7,788 nucleotides of DNA from Chitinophagales bacterium (GTDB lineage Bacteria; Bacteroidota; Bacteroidia; Chitinophagales; UBA10324), in the NCBI GenBank assembly GCA_026786335.1, contig JAJAYG010000408.1, forward strand, positions 1-7,788. Direction: 5' to 3'. Shown here in pieces: positions 7,312 through 7,788 of the stretch (its first letter is position 1; each line of letters opens with the position of its first letter). A program made the translations under genes and the position numbers. A model generated the notes under the pieces. That model did not search any database. It had not been told where the DNA came from and saw only the letters and a program-made list of their open reading frames with translations.

Positions 7312-7467
7312 GCTTTGTCCCTAGTACTCGGGATTGAGTTCTGTGATTGAACATGAATGCAAAGAGATCACACTGTATTTAAAACGCATTGAATTTATTG
7401 TTTGGTAATTCGCACATCAAATTCGCCTCGCTTTTTTTATCTTCACACTCACCTAAAAATTCCTGAG
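7312..7467 (+). promoter_or_regulatory. Intergenic region with a possible promoter for the M13 peptidase gene
   Basis: This 156-bp gap separates lutB from the peptidase gene. TATCTTCA at 7438-7445 fits TAnnTTTG with two mismatches and is followed by CACTCA; it lies 22 bp before the ATG at 7468, a spacing like that of the lutB promoter. An alternative is TATTGTTTG (7396-7404), which matches apart from one extra base. Neither has a clear -33 partner. I see no T-tailed hairpin for lutB, only a 3-bp CCC/GGG stem near 7320-7333 that is too weak to call. Independent transcription of the peptidase is likely but not proven. Confidence 0.3.
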
Positions 7468-7788
7468 ATGAAAAAGCAGATGCTTCTCTTCACATTGATC
7501 GTCGCAATTTTATTTTCTTCCTGTAAAAAGAAACAAGTGGATGTTGACTATTCTGTTTTTCTAAACAATTACATTGATACTACCGCAAAACCCGGCGACG
7601 ATTTTTTTAAGTATGCTGTAGGATATTGGTTAAAGAATAATCCGATTCCTTCATCCGAAAAATCATGGGGGGTTTGGAGTAAAGTGGATGAAGAAACTTT
7701 TAACCGCGTTCTTAAATTGAATGAGGAAGCTGCTTTAGACAGCACAGCGGAAAAAGGAGGTAACAAACAAAAAATTGGTGACTTCTGG
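7468..7788 (+). CDS. M13 family (neprilysin/PepO-like) metallopeptidase lipoprotein, 3' partial
   Basis: The frame opens at ATG 7468 and is still open at the window end (107 codons seen). Residues 1-18 are a lipoprotein signal peptide: MKKQ, then a hydrophobic core, then the lipobox-like LFSSC with Cys19 as the predicted lipidated residue. KKK follows, without an acidic Bacteroidota surface-export signal, which suggests a periplasm-facing lipoprotein; that is inference. From about residue 37 the sequence matches the N-terminal start of peptidase family M13: DTTAKPGDDFFKYAVGYWLK, NPIPSSEKSWGVWSKVDEE, then a helix and NKQKIGDFW. These blocks (PGDDFFxYAxGxW, the NPIPxxxxxWG stretch and the QKIGDFW helix) are characteristic of bacterial M13 enzymes. 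The zinc site HExxH and the ExxxD helix lie far downstream and are not in the window, so activity cannot be judged. Family members are usually about 670-690 residues. They cleave oligopeptides outside the cytoplasm. No Shine-Dalgarno is evident upstream. Confidence 0.88.
   Translation, partial: MKKQMLLFTLIVAILFSSCKKKQVDVDYSVFLNNYIDTTAKPGDDFFKYAVGYWLKNNPIPSSEKSWGVWSKVDEETFNRVLKLNEEAALDSTAEKGGNKQKIGDFW

Noticed and set aside
7340..7376. TGTGAT...ATCACA inverted repeat downstream of lutB as a CRP/FNR-type operator or terminator
   Set aside because: The half-sites are 6 bp and separated by about 19 bases, far more than the roughly 4-6 bases in CRP/FNR sites, and no T-run follows; likely chance.

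Overview
The window looks like a fragment of a Bacteroidota chromosome, probably from the Chitinophagales/Sphingobacteriales side of the phylum; that placement is inference. The signs are AT-rich DNA, two proteins ending in type IX secretion (T9SS) type A C-terminal sorting domains, Bacteroidota-only modules (GEVED, BNR_assoc_N-like, glycine-rich Ig-like repeats), a Bacteroidota-type -7 promoter box (TAnnTTTG), and starts without clear Shine-Dalgarno sequences. All supported genes are on the + strand.

Positions 1-3419 hold what appears to be one very large secreted protein gene, cut by the window start and interrupted by an in-frame TAA at 1428-1430. The first part (3-1430) has the end of a sortilin/BNR-type beta-propeller and the start of a right-handed beta-helix. 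The second part (1431-3419, same frame) continues the beta-helix, then has an alpha-helical linker with a roughly 30-residue tandem repeat and a T9SS sorting domain. Neither half makes sense alone: the first has no sorting signal and the second has no signal peptide or credible start.

Positions 3495-5726 encode a complete 743-residue secreted protein: signal peptide, GEVED domain, BNR_assoc_N-like domain, second GEVED domain, two Ig-like domains, and a T9SS sorting domain. It is probably a cell-surface or released protein of unknown target.

Positions 5727-5937 are intergenic, with a strong 14-bp hairpin whose arms are themselves nearly palindromic (5766-5800) and a good promoter box at 5914-5921. 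Next is a LutB-type lactate-utilisation iron-sulfur protein (5938-7311), with no lutA or lutC in view. After 156 bp a lipoprotein of the M13 (neprilysin/PepO) metallopeptidase family begins at 7468 and runs off the window end.

The four loci do not form an obvious pathway. The first two share the T9SS export route; lutB and the peptidase look like separately transcribed housekeeping genes. I found no tRNA, rRNA, CRISPR array, transposase or phage gene, and no convincing new multi-gene system. The main anomalies are the in-frame stop, the nested-palindrome hairpin, the undescribed-looking helical repeat module, and the three-cysteine second cluster in LutB.
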